Shown here piece after piece: positions 1 to 8,905 of a stretch of DNA of 64,000 bases (position 1 is the stretch's first letter; each line of letters begins with the position of its first letter). A program made the position numbers and the translations under genes. This stretch comes from Salvelinus alpinus (taxonomy: Eukaryota > Chordata > Actinopteri > Salmoniformes > Salmonidae). The stretch lies in NCBI RefSeq assembly GCF_045679555.1, contig NC_092091.1:91115067-91179066 (forward strand), given 5' to 3'. Below the pieces are notes generated by a model. It searched no databases. It saw only the letters and a program-made list of their open reading frames with translations, and was not told the DNA's origin.

Positions 1-43
1 AAACATTTCTGCAGCATTGAAGGTCCCAAAGAACACAGTGGCC
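1..43 (+). mobile_element. Fragment of a second Tc1-like transposase family
   Basis: Translating from base 9 gives SAALKVPKNTVA, which matches the N-terminal helix-turn-helix region of a common fish Tc1-like transposase (recognised from memory, not searched). The match stops where the next transposon's sequence begins, so this looks like an older element interrupted by, or joined to, a younger one. Confidence 0.55.
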
Positions 44-1462
44 TTTCAAAGATAATTCATAAAAATCCAAATAACTTCACAGATCTTCATTGTAAAGGGT
101 TTAAACACTGTTTCCTATGCTTCAATGAACCATAAACAATTAATGAACATGCACCTGTGGAACGGTCGTTAAGACACTAACATCTTACAGACGGTAGGCA
201 ATTAAGGTCACAGTTATGAAAACTTAGGACACTAAAGAGGCCTTTCTACTCACACTGAAAAACACCAAAAGAAAGATGCCCAGGGTCCCTGCTCATCTGT
301 GTGGACTGCAGATGTGGCCAGGGCAATACATTGCAATGTCCGTACTGTGAGACGCCTAAGACAGCGCTACAGGGAGACAGGACGGACAGCTGATCGTCCT
401 CGCAGTGGCAGACCACGTTTAACAACACCTGCACTGGATCGGTACATCCGAACATCACACCTGCGGGACAGGTACAGGATGGCAACAACAACTGCCCGAG
501 TTACACCAGGAACGCACAATACCTCCATCAGTGCTCAGACTGTCCGCAATAGGCTGAGAGAGGCTGGACTGAGGGCTTGTAGGCCTGTTGTAAGGCAGGT
601 CCTCACCAGACATCACCGGCAACAACGTCGCCTATGGGCACAAACCCACCGTCGCTGGACCAGACAGGACTGGCAAAAAGTGCTCTTCACTGGCGAGTCG
701 CGGTTTTGTCTCACCAGGGGTGATTGTCGGATTCGCGTTTATCGTCAAAGGAATGAGCGTTACACCGAGGCCTGTACTCTGGAGCGGGATCGATTTGGAG
801 GTGGAGGGTCCGTCATGGTGTGGGGCGGTGTGTCACAGCATCATCGGACTGAGCTTGTTGTCATTGCAGGCAATCTAAACGCTGTGCGTTACAGGGAAGA
901 CATCCTCCTCCCTCATGTGGTACCCTTCCTGCAGGCTCATCCTGACATGACCCTCCAGCATGGCAATGCCACCAGCCATACTGCTCGTACTGTGTGTGAT
1001 TTCCTGCAAGACAGGAATGTTATTGTTCTGCCATGGCCAGCGAAGAGCCCGGATCTCAATCCCATTGAGCACGTCTGGGATCTGTTGGATCAGAGGGTGA
1101 GGGCTAGAGCCATTCCCCCCCCAGAAATGTCCGGGAACTTGCAGGTGCCTTGGTGGAAGAGTCGGGTAACATCTCACAGGAAGAACCGTCAAATCTGGTG
1201 CAGTCCATGAGGAGGAGATGCACTGCAGTACTTAATGCAGCTGGTGGCCACACCAGATACCGACTGTTACTTTGGATTTTGACCCCCCCCTTTGTTCAGG
1301 GACACATTATTCAATTTCTGTTAGTCACATGTCTGTGGAACTTGTTCAGTTTATGTCTCAGTTGTTGAATCTTGTTATGTTCATACACATTTTTACACAT
1401 GTTAGTTTTACTGAAAATAAACTCAGTTGACAGTGAGGACGTTTCTTTTTTTGCTGAGTTTA
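44..1462 (+). mobile_element. Tc1/mariner-like DNA transposon, salmonid family, 5' end damaged
   Basis: The sequence has the layout of an abundant salmonid Tc1 family: about 250 bp of leader, a transposase region, then a 3' end with GAGGACGTTTC and TTTTTTTGCTGAGTTTA. The matching left terminal repeat is missing, because the leader starts abruptly after the fragment at 1-43. The element is therefore terminally truncated as well as mutated. It sits just downstream of the HtrA3-like exon, in that gene's first intron. Confidence 0.85.
299..1368 (+). pseudogene. Tc1-like transposase, inactivated
   Basis: A 303-codon open frame encodes most of a Tc1 transposase, the DDE enzyme that cuts and pastes the element. 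Visible parts are the paired-like DNA-binding region (residues about 8-110, with GRPR near 37-40) and the catalytic core ending in SPDLNPIEHVWD. The two catalytic aspartates are replaced: the first motif reads LFTGESRF (Gly132) and the second LQHGNATSHTA (Gly222). Only the glutamate (Glu257) remains. The ATG at 299 is not the family start, since about 35 bp of N-terminal coding sequence seems deleted just before it. An 8-C run near 1115-1122 shifts the frame; the true C-terminus (QSMRRRCTAVLNAAGGHTRY) continues in another frame from about 1150 and runs past its usual stop to 1368. Not active. Confidence 0.9.
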
Positions 1463-1609
1463 TTAGTTTGCAAAAATGTCTAAACACCTGTTTTTGCTTT
1501 GTCATTATATGGTATTGTGTGTAGAATTTAATACATTTTAGAATAAGGCTGTAACGTAACAAAATGTGGAAGAAGTCAAGGTGTCTGAATACCTTCCCAA
1601 TGCACTGTA
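1463..1609 (+). mobile_element. 3' end of an older Tc1-like element
   Basis: The stretch from GTTTGCAAAAATGTCTAAA to AATGCACTGTA matches the 3' flank and terminal repeat of the salmonid Tc1 family ending in TTCCNAATGCACTGTA. With 1-43 it brackets the younger Tc1 copy, although internal sequence of the older element is missing. Confidence 0.6.
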
Positions 1610-1747
1610 TATGCACTTTACATATGGACAGGGCCTTCTTCAAATACAGCTTAGAGCTGCCATGGTACTCATAAAATAAAACGCAACTCAAGCCGCACGT
1701 AACGCCCTGGATGAGAGCTAGGCTATAGGCTAATAGCTAGGACTTAC

Positions 1748-2207
1748 CTGATGGACAGGGTCCCTTGTGTGCTTGGGTGATGGCCTCCCTTTCCTTCTGA
1801 AGAGCTTTCCGGCTGGCAGCCTTCATCCGACACACATTCCTGTACGTCTTACCGTCGCTACCACACACCTCATACCCCATCTTACACTGACACAGCCGTC
1901 GCTTGGAGCTCCGCTTCCCCGACGGGCCCTCGCTAGGACCGTTAGGGGACCTACACTCTAAGCCGTCCCCACACAGGAAGTCGTTTTTCCGGCCACAGAG
2001 TTCACCCTCGCCCCGGGAACACACCAGGCAACAGTTGCACCGGTCTGGGATATACCCGCTGGGGCATTTCGGACTAGGACACGCGCTCACGTCGCACTGG
2101 GAGGAACACTTTTTGGAGCTGGACTCGGCGCCGGCACCGGCTCCTGCACCAGACCCGGTGAGATTGTGCGCGAAAAAGACCGTCGCCGCGAACAGAAACA
2201 CCCGCAT
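1748..2207 (-). CDS. htra3: HtrA3-like serine protease, first coding exon (partial gene)
   Basis: Exon 1 encodes 153 residues plus one base and ends at a strong donor (CAG|GTAAGT, exon end 1748). Residues 1-27 form a signal peptide (MRVFLFAATVFFAHNL followed by a Gly-Ala run). An IGFBP-type cysteine module follows (CDVSACPSPKCPSGYIPD, then CNCCLVC and GEGELCG), then a Kazal-like module (CQCKMGYEVCGSDGKTYRNVC). This order, the exon end in phase 1 at a glycine after GPCPS, and the CDVS-CPSP-CP-GY-PD signature fit vertebrate HtrA3, a secreted protease whose trypsin-like and PDZ domains lie in later exons. Those exons would be at lower coordinates, outside the window. Alternatives are HtrA1/HtrA4 or IGFBP7, whose Kazal end is also similar (AITQ..KG.C). 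The family is firm; the exact paralogue is less so. The Tc1 copy at 44-1462 lies in intron 1. Confidence 0.82.
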
Positions 2208-2745
2208 CCTGAGAATTCGGTAATTAAAAGAGAGGGAAACAAAAAGCCTGAAAGAGAGATTCTCTGTAAATGCTGGAATGGAGTTCGGGAGGATTACAGG
2301 TACTCCACTGGATAGTTAGGTAGTTGTCTCTTCAACAAGCTTGTGGTAAAGTCTCTTTTCGTGGTAAACTATTTTTATCAGTTAGATATTCTGTTCTTAA
2401 AACTCCACAAATGTATTCTATGTATTATAATCCTTTATACTTCAAAATAAAAAATAAAAGTAATACAATGTTATAGAAACAAATAGGACTACTGTCTGCA
2501 TTGCGTAATGAGGAGTGGAGAGAGCTCACCCAAGACAGACAGAGAGACTGATTCACATTCCTCGACACTGTGACAGATGAATCTCTCTCTACCTCCCCCC
2601 CAAAGTACTCAACGTGGACACTGGAGGCTGACCCGCCATGGTAAACCTCCCTCCCTCGTACAAACCTACACACGCACGGGCACTGTGTGACTGGCACACA
2701 AACAGGCTGCCAGTGATTTGGACAAAGGTTTTAACTGACCGCCTT
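2208..2745 (-). promoter_or_regulatory. 5' leader and proximal promoter region of htra3-like gene
   Basis: This single-copy stretch lies directly upstream of the HtrA3-like start codon. I see no clear TATA box or CpG island. The 90-codon minus-strand frame inside it resembles nothing I recognise. It is called regulatory only by position. Confidence 0.35.
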
Positions 2746-2759
2746 GCGCCATCTAGTGG
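2746..2759 (-). promoter_or_regulatory. CTCF-like motif upstream of htra3
   Basis: On the minus strand the 14 bases read CCACTAGATGGCGC, which fits every position of the vertebrate CTCF core CCASYAGRKGGCRS. It lies about 540 bp upstream of the start codon, at the edge of the 41-bp minisatellite. The same core also occurs in some dispersed fish repeats, so occupancy is not implied. Confidence 0.4.
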
Positions 2760-2777
2760 AGAATTAAGATAGCTGTT

Positions 2778-3336
2778 AGTTCTGTCTGTTAATCAGTTCC
2801 TGTTTCCATAGTTCTGTCTGTGAATCTAGATGATCAGGTCTTGCATCCATAGTTCTGTCTGTGAATCTAGATGATCAGTTCCTGTATCCATAGTTCTGTC
2901 TGTGAATCTAGATGTTTACTTCCTGTATCCATAGTTCTGTCTGTGAATCTAGATGGTCAGTTCCTGTTTCCATTGTTCTGTCTGTGAATCTAGATGATCA
3001 GTTCCTGCATCCATAGTTCTGTCTGTGAATCTATATGATCAGTTCCTGTATCCATAGTTCTGTCTGTGAATCTATATGATCAGTTCCTGTATCCATAGTT
3101 CTGTCTGTGAATCTATATGATCAGTTCCTGTATCCATAGTTCTGTCTGTGAATCTATATGATCAGTTCCTGTATCCATAGTTCTGTCTGTGAATCTATAT
3201 GATCAGTTCCTGTATCCATAGTTCTGTCTGTGAATGTAGATGATCAGTTCCTGTATCCATAGTTCTGTCTGTGAATGTAGATGATCAGTTCCTGTATCCA
3301 TAGTTCTGTCTGTGAATGTAGATGATCAGTTCCTGT
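2778..3336. repeat. 41-bp minisatellite, about 13 copies
   Basis: The unit contains AGTTCTGTCTGTGAATCTA, then GATGATCAGTTCCTG and TATCCAT, at a steady 41-bp spacing (for example 3061 and 3102). Variants TAGATG, TATATG and TGTAGATG cluster in neighbouring copies, as expected for stepwise duplication. The first copy is shortened. Confidence 0.95.
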
Positions 3337-3361
3337 GAATTTGAGAGTGGTTACATATTCT

Positions 3362-3431
3362 CCAGCATCACGCCTCAACCAGCATCACGCTTCAACCAGC
3401 ATCACGCATCAACCAGCATCACGCCTCAACC
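3362..3431. repeat. 17-bp tandem repeat, about 4 copies
   Basis: Four consecutive copies of CAGCATCACGCYTCAAC with single-base variants, immediately after the 41-bp array. Confidence 0.85.
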
Positions 3432-3669
3432 AAGTGGTGGTGACCTTTGGGTTGCTTTTTCAAATCCCATAATTCTTCCACAATGTTGTGTTATGTCAAC
3501 AAGCAAGTGACTACATCAAGCTTGTGACTCTACAACATGTTCTTTATACTGTTTGGCAGTTTGTTTTGGTTGTTTCAGATGACTTTGTGCCCAGTGGAGG
3601 TGAATGGTAAATGATGTATTGTCATTTTGTGGTCACTTGTTGTTGTGTGGAAGGAATATAATATGTTTC
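3432..3669. other. No gene seen
   Basis: Unique-looking AT-rich DNA between the 17-bp repeat and the inverted-repeat element. The short frames are not supported by any similarity I recognise. Confidence 0.5.
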
Positions 3670-3935
3670 TGAGCCCTTCTACATTGGTGTTGATGCTACC
3701 ATGGTTACGGATAATCATGAATGAATTGTTAATAATGACGAGTGAGAAAGTTGCAGATTTCACAACAATCATGTCCCCCCAAAAAACACACTAAACCTTT
3801 CACCATCACCAATAACAGTGGAGGTTGGGATTTTCTTGTGGGTATGATGTTTGTGCATCTGTGACTTTCTCACTCGTCGTTATTGGTGATTGTCGGTAAC
3901 CACGGTATCATCCACACGATTGTGGACGTTGTTCA
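3670..3935. mobile_element. Imperfect inverted-repeat element (MITE-like)
   Basis: The arm near 3698-3775 (ACCATGGTTACGGATAATCA, then GACGAGTGAGAAAGT) is mirrored by the reverse complement near 3840-3918 (ACTTTCTCACTCGTCGTTA, then GTAACCACGGTATCATCC), with a spacer of roughly 60-70 bp. The ACTTTCTCACTC and CATGGTTACGGATAATC arms resemble a dispersed fish repeat. No coding capacity is visible. Confidence 0.6.
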
Positions 3936-4084
3936 GACACGTTGTTGTTCTTACTTGGACAATGGAAGTCACTACCGAGTTACACAGCGCATCGTTTGCT
4001 ATTCCTTTCCTGTTCTGGGTGTGACGGATGTGAAATGGCTAGCTAGTTAGCGGTGGTGCGCGCTAATAGCGTTTCAATCGGTTA
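3936..4084. other. No feature seen
   Basis: Short unique-looking stretch. Nothing recognised. Confidence 0.4.
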
Positions 4085-4265
4085 CGTCACTCGCTCTGAG
4101 ACTTGAAGTAGGGTTTCCCCTTGCTCTGCAAGGGCAGCGGCTTTTGTGGAGCGATGGGTAACGATGCTTCGTGGGTGTCAGTTGTTGATGTGTGCAGAGG
4201 GTCCCTGGTTCGCACCCGTGTCGGGGCGAGGGGACGGACTAAACGTATACTGTTACATGGGCTCA
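4085..4265 (+). mobile_element. tRNA-derived SINE
   Basis: The block CTTGCTCTGCAAGGGCAGCG ... GTGGAGCGATGGGTAACGAT followed by CCTGGTTCGCACCCGTG (polymerase III B box GGTTCGCACCC at 4207-4217) matches a dispersed salmonid SINE-like repeat. It ends near TATACTGTTACATG. It is not a functional tRNA. Confidence 0.6.
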
Positions 4266-4284
4266 ACACGGTCTGAAGCCAACA

Positions 4285-4494
4285 AAACAAACGGCACTTG
4301 CATCCAACCAATTTGTGATCACAAGGGTGATGTAGTGATTTTGTGTTCTAGGAATATGGGACCAAATACTAAACTTTTGACTACTTTAAAACACTATAAG
4401 TGAATTGGTCAGAATACTTCTGACACCTTAAAGTGGGGGGGGTACAGGATACATAAAGTGCTTTCATTTCCAAACGATGAAAATACTCTCAAAT
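4285..4494 (+). mobile_element. 3' part of a Tc1-like element, piece 1
   Basis: TGGGACCAAATACTAAACTT and the later AAAGTGCTTTCATTTCCAAA correspond to the noncoding 3' region of a common fish Tc1-like transposon. The sequence is interrupted by the SINE at 4495 and resumes at 4868. Confidence 0.55.
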
Positions 4495-4712
4495 AGACGT
4501 GGCGCAGCGGTCTAAGGCACTGCATCTCAGTGCTAGAGGCGTCACTACAGACCCTGGTTCGATTCCAGGCTGTATCACAACCGGAGGTGATTTGTGAGTC
4601 CCATAGGGCAACGCACAATTTGCCCAATGCTTTTGCCAAGGGTAGGCTGTCATTGTTAATAAGAATTTGTTCTTAAACCGACTTGCCTCGTTAAATAAAG
4701 GGTTAAATGAAA
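4495..4712 (+). mobile_element. tRNA-derived salmonid SINE with poly(TAAA)-type tail
   Basis: The head GTGGCGCAGCGGTCTAAGGC (A box) and GGTTCGATTCC (B box, 4556-4566) are tRNA-like. The body CCCATAGGGCAACGCACAATT and tail AAGAATTTGTTCTTAAACCG, GACTTGCCTCGTTAAATAAA are typical of salmonid SINEs whose 3' tail is shared with a partner LINE. Full length apart from point changes. Confidence 0.85.
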
Positions 4713-4867
4713 ATACAAAACTGTTATGACCTGGAGGTATGGCTCAGGGTGACTTGGGGTCAAACCCTCATCCGTGTCACATCCTCTCACCTCTGACCTC
4801 ACTGCTTCTCTCACCCTTCAAACCTTCACCTCTGTCTCTCTCTCTCTCTCTCTCGCTCTCTTCACTT
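4713..4867. other. Short insert with (TC)n tract
   Basis: Unrecognised sequence (GTTATGACCTGGAGGTATGG onward) ending in a TC microsatellite at about 4832-4860. It separates the SINE from the rest of the Tc1 fragment. Confidence 0.4.
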
Positions 4868-4956
4868 TAAGCTCAGTCATTGTATCAAAATGCTGGAGTA
4901 CAGAGCCAAATCAACATCATAGCCACTGTCCCAATACGTTTGGAGCTCACTGTACA
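4868..4956 (+). mobile_element. 3' terminus of the interrupted Tc1-like element, piece 2
   Basis: TGCTGGAGTACAGAGCCAAA and CTGTCCCAATACGTTTGGAG followed by CTCACTGTA form the 3' end and terminal repeat of the element begun at 4285. Confidence 0.6.
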
Positions 4957-5023
4957 TGCACAACGACCATGGAAGGGGCACTTTATAGATTAAATATTCA
5001 TATTATTCTATAGAGTGCTGGGG

Positions 5024-5519
5024 AGTGTTCTATGTGTTCTATGTGTTCTTTGTGTTCTATGTGTTCTTTGTGTTCTATGTGTTCTTTGTGTTCTATGTGT
5101 TCTATGTGTTCTTTGTGTTCTATGTGTTCTTTGTGTTCTATGTGTTCTTTGTGTTCTATGTGTTCTTTGTGTTCTATGTGTTCTATGTGTTCTTTGTGTT
5201 CTATGTGTTCTTTGTGTTCTATGTGTTCTTTGTGTTCTATGTGTTCTTTGTGTTCTATGTGTTCTTTGTGTTCTATGTGTTCTTTGTGTTCTATGTGTTC
5301 TTTGTGTTCTATGTGTTCTATGTGTTCTTTGTGTTCTATGTGTTCTTTGTGTTCTATGTGTTCTTTGTGTTCTATGTGTTCTTTGTGTTCTATGTGTTCT
5401 TTGTGTTCTATGTGTTCTTTGTGTTCTATGTGTTCTTTGTGTTCTATGTGTTCTTTGTGTTCTATTTGTTCTTTGTGTTCTATGTGTTCTTTGTGTTCTA
5501 TGTGTTCTATGTGTTCTTT
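5024..5519. repeat. 9-bp minisatellite (TGTTCTATG / TGTTCTTTG)
   Basis: About 55 units of TGTTCTWTG. The A and T versions mostly alternate, giving an apparent 18-bp period broken by occasional doublets of the A version. Because 9 is a multiple of 3 and no unit contains a stop in several frames, long periodic open frames appear on both strands (Cys-Val-Leu, Phe-Tyr-Val and Glu-His-Lys-Glu-His-Ile repeats). These are artefacts, not genes. Confidence 0.97.
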
Positions 5520-5524
5520 TGTTT

Positions 5525-5706
5525 TTCTACGACTCCACACGGAGTGTACGACACATTAATACTATGGTGTTATTGACTGTACGTTTGTTTATGTGTAACT
5601 CTGTGTTGTTGTTTGTGTCGCACTGCTTTGCTTTATCTTGGCCAGGTCGCAGAGAACTTGTTCTCAACTGGCCTACCTGGTTAAATAAAGGTGAAATAAA
5701 ATGTAA
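5525..5706 (+). mobile_element. Retroposon 3' tail
   Basis: TTGACTGTACGTTTGTTTAT leads into GAGAACTTGTTCTCAACTGG and CCTACCTGGTTAAATAAAGG, a 3' tail carried by many fish SINE/LINE copies. Only the 3' part is recognisable. Confidence 0.6.
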
Positions 5707-5721
5707 AAACATTTAAAAATG

Positions 5722-6062
5722 AGAACACCTTCCTAATATTGAGTTGAAACTGTTGAGCGTGAAAAACCCAGCAGCGATGCAGTTCTTGATACACCCAAAC
5801 CGGTGCGCCTGGCACCTACTACGATACCCCGTTCAAAGGCAAATATTTTGTCTTGCCCGTTCACCCTCTGAATGGCACACATACACAATCCATGTGTCAA
5901 GGCTTAAAAATCCCTTCTTTAACCCTCCTCCTCACCTTCATCTACACTGATTTGAGGTGGATTTAACAGGTGACGTCAATAGGGGATCATAGCTTTCATC
6001 TGGTCAGTCTATGCGATGGAAAGAGCAGGTGTTCATAATGTTTTGTCCACTCGGTGTATATT
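5722..6062 (+). mobile_element. Internally deleted nonautonomous DNA transposon
   Basis: The left side GAACACCTTCCTAATATTGAG and right side GTTCATAATGTTTTGTCCAC plus TCGGTGTATA are near-complementary terminal sequences of a common salmonid repeat. The interior (GCAGTTCTTGATACACCCAA, TTTTGTCTTGCCCGTTCACC) is present but shortened compared with the copies I recall. No transposase is encoded. Confidence 0.6.
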
Positions 6063-6125
6063 GGAAAGACACCAAGCGACAACATAAATCTACATATTCA
6101 TATTGCTATATGCATAGTGTTATAT

Positions 6126-6205
6126 ACAGTATTTTTATTTTTATTTATTATGGATCCCCATTAGTTCCTGCCAAGGCAGCAGATACTAATTCTGGGGTCC
6201 AGCAA
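6126..6205 (-). mobile_element. Antisense LINE 3' tail
   Basis: TTATTTATTATGGATCCCCATT followed by AGGCAGCAGATACTAATTCT and GGGGTCC is the reverse complement of a common fish non-LTR 3' end. Confidence 0.5.
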
Positions 6206-6235
6206 AATTAAAGCAGTTTATACAATTATGGCCAC

Positions 6236-7836
6236 CTGCATCCTGGCATTATACGCATACCCAATGAGTATGAACTCCTGGCATTAAAAGCATACCCATT
6301 GAGTATGGACTCCTGACATTAAAAGCATACCCAATGAGTATGGACTCCTGGTATTAAAAGCATACCCATTGAGTATGGACTCCTGGCATTAAAAGCATAC
6401 CCAATGAGTATGGACTCCTGGCATTAAACGCATACCCAATGAGTATGGACTCCTGGCATTAAAAGCATACCCAATGAGTATGGACTCCTGGTATTAAAAG
6501 CATACCCAATGAGTATGGACTCCTGGCATTAAAAGCATACCCATTGAGTATGGACTCCTGGCATTAAAAGCATACCCATCGAGTATGGACTCCTGGTATT
6601 AAAAGCATACCCAATGAGTATGGACTCCTGGCATTAAACGCATACCCAATGAGTATGGACTCCTGGCATTAAAAGCATACCCAATGAGTATGGACTCCTG
6701 GTATTAAAAGCATACCCAATGAGTATGGACTCCTGGCATTAAAAGCATACCCATTGAGTATGGACTCCTGGCATTAAAAGCATACCCAATGAGTATGGAC
6801 TCCTGGCATTAAAAGCATACCCAATGAGTATGGACTCCTGGCATTAAAAGCATACCCAATGAGTATGGACTCCTGGCATTAAAAGCATACCCAATGAGTA
6901 TGGACTCCTGGCATTAAAAGCATACCGATTGAGTATGGACTCCTGGCATTAAAAGCATACCCAATGAGTATGGACTCCTGGCATTAAACGCATACCCAAT
7001 GAGTATGGACTCCTGGCATTAAAAGCATACCCAATGAGTATGGACTCCTGGCATTAAAAGCATACCCATTGAGTATGGACTCCTGGCATTAAAATCATAC
7101 CCAATGAGTATGGACTCCTGCATCCTGGCATTAAAAGCATACCCAATGAGTATGGACTCCTGGCATTAAAAGCATACCCAATGAGTATGGACTCCTGGCA
7201 TTAATAGCATACCCAATGAGTATGGACTCCTGGGATTAAAATCATACCCAATGAGTATGGACTCCTGCATCCTGGCATTAAAAGCATACCCAATGAGTAT
7301 GGACTCCTGGCATTAAAAGCATACCCAATGAGTATGGACTCCTGGCATTAAAAGCATACCCATTGAGTATGGACTCCTGGCATTAAACGCATACCCATTG
7401 AGTATGGACTCCTGGCATTAAAAGCATACCCAATGAGTATGGACTCCTGGCATTAAACGCATACCCAATGAGTATGGACTCCTGGCATTAAACGCATACC
7501 GATTGAGTATGGACTCCTGGCATTAAAAGCATACCCAATGAGTATGGACTCCTGGCATTAAAAGCATACCCAATGAGTATGGACTCCTGCATCCTGGCAT
7601 TAAAAGCATACCCAATGAGTATGGACTCCTGGCATTAAAAGCATACCCAATGAGTATGGACTCCTGGCATTAAAAGCATACCCAATGAGTATGGACTCCT
7701 GGCATTAAACGCATACCCAATGAGTATGGACTCCTGGCATTAAACGCATACCGATTGAGTATGGACTCCTGCATCCTGGCATTAAAAGCATACCCAATGA
7801 GTATGGACTCCTGCATCCTGGCATTAAAAGCATACT
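6236..7836. repeat. 35-bp minisatellite, about 45 copies
   Basis: The 35-bp unit reads GACTCCTGGCATTAAAAGC then ATACCCAATGAGTATG (for example 6361 to 6396). Each unit contains an imperfect inverted repeat CATAC-CCAATGA-GTATG. In the right half a 6-bp insertion (CTCCTGCATCCTGGC) recurs at about 7125, 7263, 7585, 7766 and 7810, marking duplicated blocks. Variants AAACGC, CCATTGAG and CCGATTGAG are shared between distant units. Confidence 0.96.
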
Positions 7837-8102
7837 CCATTTTAGAAATGTCACGTACTATATAACCTATTGTTGTATACCCAAAATGGCTACTATTTAG
7901 AAGGTAAGTCTGGGTATTGGAACACGACCATAGTGAACATTACATAAATCAATGAAGAGAAGGGGTTCACATTTAACCAATCCCAAATGTACATTTATTG
8001 TTTCCAACATTTAAAAAAAATACAATTCTACCTTTACATTCATTATACAGCAGGAATAGAAAGTTCAGGATGCATAAATTATGAAAAACTTATGAAAAAC
8101 CC
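7837..8102. other. Non-repetitive stretch, possible distal 3' UTR of pi4k2b
   Basis: No gene is seen. A minus-strand AATAAA lies at 7994-7999 and could be the poly(A) signal of pi4k2b, but it is about 1.8 kb from the stop codon with MITE-like elements in between. This is a positional guess. Confidence 0.25.
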
Positions 8103-8139
8103 AGGATGCCGTTGGTGACTGTGTCACCAACGGCATCCT
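8103..8139. repeat. Perfect 17-bp hairpin
   Basis: AGGATGCCGTTGGTGAC, then a 3-base spacer TGT, then the exact reverse complement GTCACCAACGGCATCCT. It lies directly before the 38-bp palindromic array. Confidence 0.9.
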
Positions 8140-8158
8140 AATCCCTACATAGTTCACT

Positions 8159-8540
8159 ACTTTTATCCAAGAAAAGTGCACTACTTTGTCCCTATAGGCC
8201 CTGGTCATAAGTAGTGCACTACTTTGTCCCTATAAGCCCTGGTCAAAAGTAGTGCACTACTTTGTCCCTATAGGCCCTGGTCAAAAGTAGTGCACTACTT
8301 TGTCCCTATAAGCCCTGGTCAAAAGTAGTGTACTACTTTGTCCCTATAGGCCCTGGTCAAAAGTAGTGCACTACTTTGTCCCTATAGGCCCTGGTCAAAA
8401 GTAGTGCACTACTTTGTCCCTATAAGCCCTGGTCAAAAGTAGTGTACTACTTTGTCCCTATAGGCCCTGGTCAAAAGTAGTGCACTACTTTGTCCCTATA
8501 GGCCCTGGTCAAAAGTAGTGCACTACGTAGGGAATAGGGT
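8159..8540. repeat. 38-bp tandem array of a palindromic salmonid element
   Basis: About nine copies of a 38-bp unit with the perfect palindrome GTAGTGCACTAC followed by TTTGTCCCTATAGGCCCTGG and TCAAAA. Single copies of the same sequence occur at about 9376-9605 and 52971-53078, so the array appears to be tandem amplification of a dispersed MITE-like repeat. Confidence 0.9.
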
Positions 8541-8748
8541 GCTGTATGGGACGTAGAAAATGTTTAGCAAGTGTGCGAATGTCCTTATTTTTCCTTTTTT
8601 CCTGCCCATTTGGTGGGAGATTAACGGAAGACTCAGCAATATGACGTCATCAAGCATAGCAGGGTAACTTCCTGTTTACAGACAACAACAAATCACAACA
8701 AAATAATAAAATTCTGCCAGGAGTTCCACTTTTGGGGGTGAAGAATCA

Positions 8749-8905
8749 GGCCGGGATTCAATCTGATGGTTGGTTTATAGACTTTGAGGCCTTTTAAAAA
8801 GGCACATTTCTGATTGAGCCGACATACGTAGCGTTTCCTGTGAATGGGATCTCCGCGAACGCTGGAACATTTGTCCGTAACCTGCGATCAGATTGAATCC
8901 CAGCC
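8749..8905. mobile_element. 157-bp MITE-like element with 19-bp terminal inverted repeats
   Basis: The left end GGCCGGGATTCAATCTGAT and right end ATCAGATTGAATCCCAGCC are reverse complements with one mismatch. The interior has no coding capacity. Confidence 0.8.

Noticed and set aside
1748-2207. IGFBP7 or HtrA1 identity for the left exon
   Set aside because: The CDVS-CPSP-CP-GY-PD-CNCCLVC signature fits HtrA3 best. IGFBP7 stays possible because of the AITQ..KG.C ending.
4495-4570. tRNA gene (A and B boxes visible)
   Set aside because: It is the tRNA-like head of a SINE, followed by SINE body and tail; the same applies at 4085 and 57740.
5015-5716. Long open frames (233, 183, 180 and 175 codons) in the 9-bp repeat
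   Set aside because: Periodic three-to-six-residue peptides from a stop-free repeat on both strands; no composition or similarity of a protein.
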